NCBI RefSeq assembly: GCF_006874465.1
Contig: NZ_VIRL01000001.1
Location: 434,001-498,000 of the forward strand
Length of the DNA stretch: 64,000 nucleotides
Reading direction: 5' to 3'
From: Microbispora bryophytorum
GTDB taxonomy: Bacteria > Actinomycetota > Actinomycetes > Streptosporangiales > Streptosporangiaceae
Shown: positions 60,943 to 64,000 of the stretch, in pieces
Layout: each line of letters starts with the position of its first letter
Numbering within the stretch: the stretch's first letter is position 1
Program-made: the position numbers and the translations under genes
The notes under the pieces: model-generated
Told to the model about the DNA's origin: nothing
Databases searched by the model: none
What the model saw: the letters and a program-made list of their open reading frames with translations, nothing else

Positions 60943-62054
60943 GACAGCGTCGAGATCGTCTGCCGGCCGCCGTCGAGGAACCGGGTCCACTCACCGCCGT
61001 CGTTCTTGCTGCGGGGTTCGACCACGCCGTGCCAGTACTTGTTGAGGATGGCCAGGTCCTCCGGGGCGCGCCTGGCCAACGAGCCCACCAGTGCGCCGCC
61101 CAGCGTCTCGGCGCGTAGCGTCCTGTCGCCGAAGAAGTGGCTGTGCAGGATGGCGTCCTCCAGCACGCCGATCTGCTCGGCGGTGGACAGGGCGGACTCC
61201 AGCTTCTCGTCCTCGCTCGTGGCCGACGCCGCCGCGGCGCGCAGGTCGGCGAAGCTCTGCAGCAGGATGTCGAGGAGCGCGGGCGGCACGTCCAGCTCGA
61301 TGCGGTGCCGGCGCAGCAGCTCGGTGGTGCGGAAGCGGACGATCTCCGCCTCGCTGGTCTTGCTCGTCACCACGGGGATGCGGACGAAGTTGAACCGCCG
61401 TTTCAGCGCGGAGGACAGGTCGTTGACGCCCCGGTCCCGGCTGTTGGCGGTGGCGATGATCGAGAACCCGGGCCTGGCGAACACCGTGTTGTCGGTGTCC
61501 AGCTCGGGAATGGAGACGTACTTCTCCGAAAGGATCGAGATCAGGGCGTCCTGCACGTCGCTGGTGGAACGGGTCAGCTCCTCGAAACGACCGATCATGC
61601 CCTGCTCCATCGCCGTCATGATCGGCGAGGGGATCATCGACTCACGGGACTGGCCCTTGGCGATCACCATCGAGACGTTCCACGAATACTTGATGTGGTC
61701 CTCGGTGGTGCCCGCCGTTCCCTGCACGACCAGGGTGGAGTCGCGGCAGATGGCGGCGGACAACAGCTCGGCCAGCCAGCTCTTGCCGGTGCCCGGGTCG
61801 CCGATCAGCAGCAGGCCGCGGTCGGAGGCGAGCGTCACGATGCTGCGCTCGACGAAGCTCCGGTCGCCGAACCACTTCTGCGGGATCTCGCGGTCCAGGC
61901 CGTCGGACCGCTCGCTGCCGAGCACGAACAGCCGGACCATGCGGGGGCTGAGCCGCCAGGAGAACGGCTTGGGGCCGTCGTCGACCGACTCCAGCCAGTC
62001 GAGCTCCTCGGCGTACTTCACCTCGGCGGGGGCGCGGAGCATCTCGTTGGTCAT
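60939..62054 (-). CDS. MoxR-family AAA+ ATPase
   Basis: 371 residues with GGAG eight bases before ATG 62054. Walker A LLLIGDPGTGKSWLAELL (about 103), a Walker-B-like GMIGRFEELTR, sensor 1 FSIIATANSRDRG (about 200) and an Arg finger region LKRRFNFVRI. MoxR ATPases work with VWA proteins to remodel or activate substrate complexes. It lies 12 bases after the VWA gene and overlaps DUF5682, which indicates one operon. Confidence 0.87.
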   Translation of the reverse strand: MTNEMLRAPAEVKYAEELDWLESVDDGPKPFSWRLSPRMVRLFVLGSERSDGLDREIPQKWFGDRSFVERSIVTLASDRGLLLIGDPGTGKSWLAELLSAAICRDSTLVVQGTAGTTEDHIKYSWNVSMVIAKGQSRESMIPSPIMTAMEQGMIGRFEELTRSTSDVQDALISILSEKYVSIPELDTDNTVFARPGFSIIATANSRDRGVNDLSSALKRRFNFVRIPVVTSKTSEAEIVRFRTTELLRRHRIELDVPPALLDILLQSFADLRAAAASATSEDEKLESALSTAEQIGVLEDAILHSHFFGDRTLRAETLGGALVGSLARRAPEDLAILNKYWHGVVEPRSKNDGGEWTRFLDGGRQTISTLS

Positions 62055-62066
62055 GTGGGGGGTCTC

Positions 62067-63608
62067 CTAAGCGAGGAAGTTCTTGAGTTCGAACACGAGT
62101 TTGCGTATGTGACCCGAGATCACCGGTGTGCCCAGGTCCTTGAGCTTCTGCCGGAACCACGGATTGACGCTCTGCTGGCCGCCGCTGTCCACCGAGCCCA
62201 CGGGGATGATCCGTACGCCGGATCGGTGCAGCGCCTCCATCCCGGCGTAGACGGCGGGACAGTTCCACTCGTAGAAGTCGGAGATCCACACGACCACCGT
62301 GTTGCGGGGGTCGGCGACCTTCGGCTGGGCGAGGGCCAGGGCGGCGGTGCCGTCGGTGCCGCCACCGAGCTGGGTGCGCAGCAGCACCTCGAACGGATCG
62401 TGCACCCACGGGGTGAGGTCGAGCGCGCGGGTGTCGTACGCGACCAGGTGCACGTCGACCTTGGGCAGCCCGGCGAAGATGGACGCCAGGATGGTGCAGT
62501 TGACCATCGCGTCGACCATGGAACCGGACTGGTCGACCACCACGATCATTCTGGCCGGCGTGGTACGCCTCGCGGTGCGCCGGTAGTAGAGCCGGTCGAC
62601 GTAGAGCCGCTGGTCCTCCGGGTTCCAGTTGGTGAGGTTCTTCCAGATCGTCCGTTCGACGTCCAGATTGCGGAACACCCGTTTGGGCGGCACCGACCGG
62701 TCGATCGTGCCCACGCCGGCCTTCTCGACCTGCGTGCGCAGCACCTCGGCGACCTCGTCGACGAACCTGCGGATCAGCGCCTTGGCGTTGGCCAGCGCCA
62801 CCCCCGACAGGTTGGACTTGTCGCGCAGCAACTGCTCGACCAGCGACATGCTGGGCGTGAGCTGCCGCGCCAGGGCCGGGTCCGCCAGGACCTCGCGCAG
62901 CCGCATGCGGCTGACCAGCCCGGCTTCGATGCCGGCCAGCGCCTTGGCCAGGTCGTCGTCGCCGACCCTGACGCCGGAGCCCGGCCCGGACCCGGCCGTG
63001 GGGCCAGAGCCGTGACCGCTCCCGGAGCCGTGGCCGGAGCCGGATCCTGCTCCCGTCCCGGCTTCGCCGTCCTGCTCTCCCGGCGCCGCGCCCGTTCGCG
63101 CGCCCGTCCCGGCGCCCGTTCCCGATCCGGGGGCCGTGCCCGCGCACAGGGCCCACTTGAGCCAGGCGGCGTCCCGTTGCCAGGCCGCGAGCTGGGTGGC
63201 GCTGACGTCACCCGAGCCGGTGGCGAAGACGTTGAGCAGCAGCTTCGAGATCAGCGCCGCCCGGCGCACCTCACCGCCCGGCACATGCTCGCCCGGCGTG
63301 AGCAGGGTCTCGAACTCGGTGGCCAGGTCGGGGAAGCGCTGCACCAGCGAGTCGACCGACACGGCCGGGTCGAGCAGCCCGGCGGGCAGCCCCAGGTCGC
63401 CGACGACCGCGACGCCGGCGGTCTCCAGCGCGGGCTGCTCCTCGTGGTCGAACAACCGGGCGAGCAGCCGCCAGTAGAGCACCTGACGCCGGTTCCGGTC
63501 GGCGTTCGTCAGACCGTCTTCGCCGGTCGTGGAGATATCGGCCGCGGAGATGCCAGCCGTGGGGATGCCAGCCGTGGGGATGCCGGTCGTGGGGATGTCG
63601 TCGCTCAT
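62067..63608 (-). CDS. VWA-domain protein of the MoxR operon
   Basis: 513 residues from ATG 63608, sharing an ATGA overlap with the gene before it. It starts with TGIPTAGIPTAGIS-type repeats. A helical domain precedes a Gly/Ser/Thr-rich low-complexity linker (GSGSGHGSGSGHGSG). The VWA domain is C-terminal: MIVVVDQSGSMVDAM provides the MIDAS DxSxS, and GGGTDGTAALAL the Thr. The MIDAS binds Mg and a partner acidic residue, here presumably the MoxR or DUF5682 complex. Confidence 0.85.
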   Translation of the reverse strand: MSDDIPTTGIPTAGIPTAGISAADISTTGEDGLTNADRNRRQVLYWRLLARLFDHEEQPALETAGVAVVGDLGLPAGLLDPAVSVDSLVQRFPDLATEFETLLTPGEHVPGGEVRRAALISKLLLNVFATGSGDVSATQLAAWQRDAAWLKWALCAGTAPGSGTGAGTGARTGAAPGEQDGEAGTGAGSGSGHGSGSGHGSGPTAGSGPGSGVRVGDDDLAKALAGIEAGLVSRMRLREVLADPALARQLTPSMSLVEQLLRDKSNLSGVALANAKALIRRFVDEVAEVLRTQVEKAGVGTIDRSVPPKRVFRNLDVERTIWKNLTNWNPEDQRLYVDRLYYRRTARRTTPARMIVVVDQSGSMVDAMVNCTILASIFAGLPKVDVHLVAYDTRALDLTPWVHDPFEVLLRTQLGGGTDGTAALALAQPKVADPRNTVVVWISDFYEWNCPAVYAGMEALHRSGVRIIPVGSVDSGGQQSVNPWFRQKLKDLGTPVISGHIRKLVFELKNFLA

Positions 63609-64000
63609 CGTCGCAGTAACCGTCCGGCTCGTTCCCGCAGCACGGTGACCGCGTCGGCGGCCCTGGCCTCGGCCTTGGCCGCCTTGGGGTCGGTGGGGCC
63701 GAGCGCCCAGTCGCCGGTGGCGACCACCACCGCCTCCCGCTTGACCTTCGCCTGCACGGCGAGCGGCTGCAGCGTCCAGCGGCCGGCGTCCCACCGGACC
63801 AGCCCCACACACGCCGACGAGGCCGCCACCAGCTTGGGCGTGAGCGGACCGCATTCGGGCAGCCGCTGCGCGTCCACGGCGAGGACGGTCCCGCCCAGGT
63901 CGAAGGAGCCGTCCTTGGTGACCTTGTAGCCCTCCACCAGCACCGGCTCGGCGATCCGTACGGCAACGCGGTCGAGGGGCGGCACCGCCGGGGCGAGCGC
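63605..64000 (-). CDS. C-terminal part of the first visible gene of the MoxR operon (possibly SWIM zinc finger protein)
   Basis: About 131 residues are visible and the frame stays open to the right edge. No zinc-finger Cys/His motif lies in this part. The sequence (AEPVLVEGYKVTKDGSFDLG, then WALGPTDPKAAKAEARAADA) is beta-rich with a helical end. By analogy with YehQ-type operons the gene may encode a SWIM zinc-finger protein, or a DUF5691-like protein. The stop overlaps the VWA start (ATGA). Confidence 0.45.
   Translation of the reverse strand, partial: ALAPAVPPLDRVAVRIAEPVLVEGYKVTKDGSFDLGGTVLAVDAQRLPECGPLTPKLVAASSACVGLVRWDAGRWTLQPLAVQAKVKREAVVVATGDWALGPTDPKAAKAEARAADAVTVLRERAGRLLRR

Noticed and set aside
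58147-63929. Very long plus-strand reading frames (822 and 930 codons) opposite the DUF5682, MoxR and VWA genes
   Set aside because: The minus-strand frames carry clear family motifs and overlapping stops and starts. The plus-strand frames are open only because of high GC at third positions and have low-complexity products.

Overview
The window is high-GC actinobacterial DNA. Shine-Dalgarno sequences, GTG/TTG starts, leaderless promoters, DUF6879, DUF2637, Spo0M, an FxLD-type lanthipeptide cluster end and a tRNA-Pro(CGG) tail all suggest a filamentous actinomycete, perhaps a Streptosporangiales member such as Nonomuraea or Streptosporangium. The genus is a guess from gene content.

Left part (1-40 kb, accessory DNA). 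Positions 1-3091 hold the end of a lanthipeptide/thiopeptide-like RiPP operon: LanC, a thiopeptide-type biosynthesis protein and a helical accessory protein. A DUF2335 gene that follows is broken by an amber codon and a frameshift. Positions 3783-7511 are a stack of three insertion sequences (IS5, IS701 and IS630 families), all placed through one CTAG target. Small hypotheticals and another broken gene follow (7.5-10.9 kb).

Positions 10.7-33.3 kb are a large defence island. A ribbon-helix-helix-like protein diverges from an operon of MORC-type GHKL ATPase, Mrr-nuclease/SF2 helicase fusion, small protein and sigma-region-4-like HTH protein. A C5-cytosine methyltransferase and a Vsr nuclease come next. 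On the minus strand are a PD-(D/E)XK protein and a 2,355-residue BRCT/SF1 helicase/Vsr-like/DUF3320 protein with three internal repeats. A MutL-like GHKL ATPase and a Z1 helicase close the set. Together they look like a methylation-linked anti-DNA system with two GHKL ATPases and several nucleases.

Positions 33.9-37.2 kb are a second immune-like locus: a small protein, a DUF6879 protein, an NB-ARC/TPR NLR and a 105-residue protein. The NLR N-terminus and the 105-residue protein's C-terminus carry matching RHIM/BASS-like amyloid motifs. A degenerate GNAT gene separates them, and the NLR reads out of frame across it. A DUF2637 protein and a tyrosine integrase (37.5-39.9 kb) follow, then a 3' tRNA-Pro fragment (40016-40061) that marks the edge of an integrated element.

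Right part (40-64 kb) looks like ordinary chromosome: S4-domain RNA-binding protein, P-loop kinase, secreted GH5 glycosidase with ricin-type lectin and a LacI-type operator, remnants of ABC and TetR genes, membrane protein, DUF6745, Imm51-like, nuclease-like protein, acetyltransferase, methyltransferase, zinc peptidase, DedA, flippase-like protein, two MFS transporters, Spo0M, and a MoxR-VWA-DUF5682 operon (YehLMPQ-like) running off the right edge.
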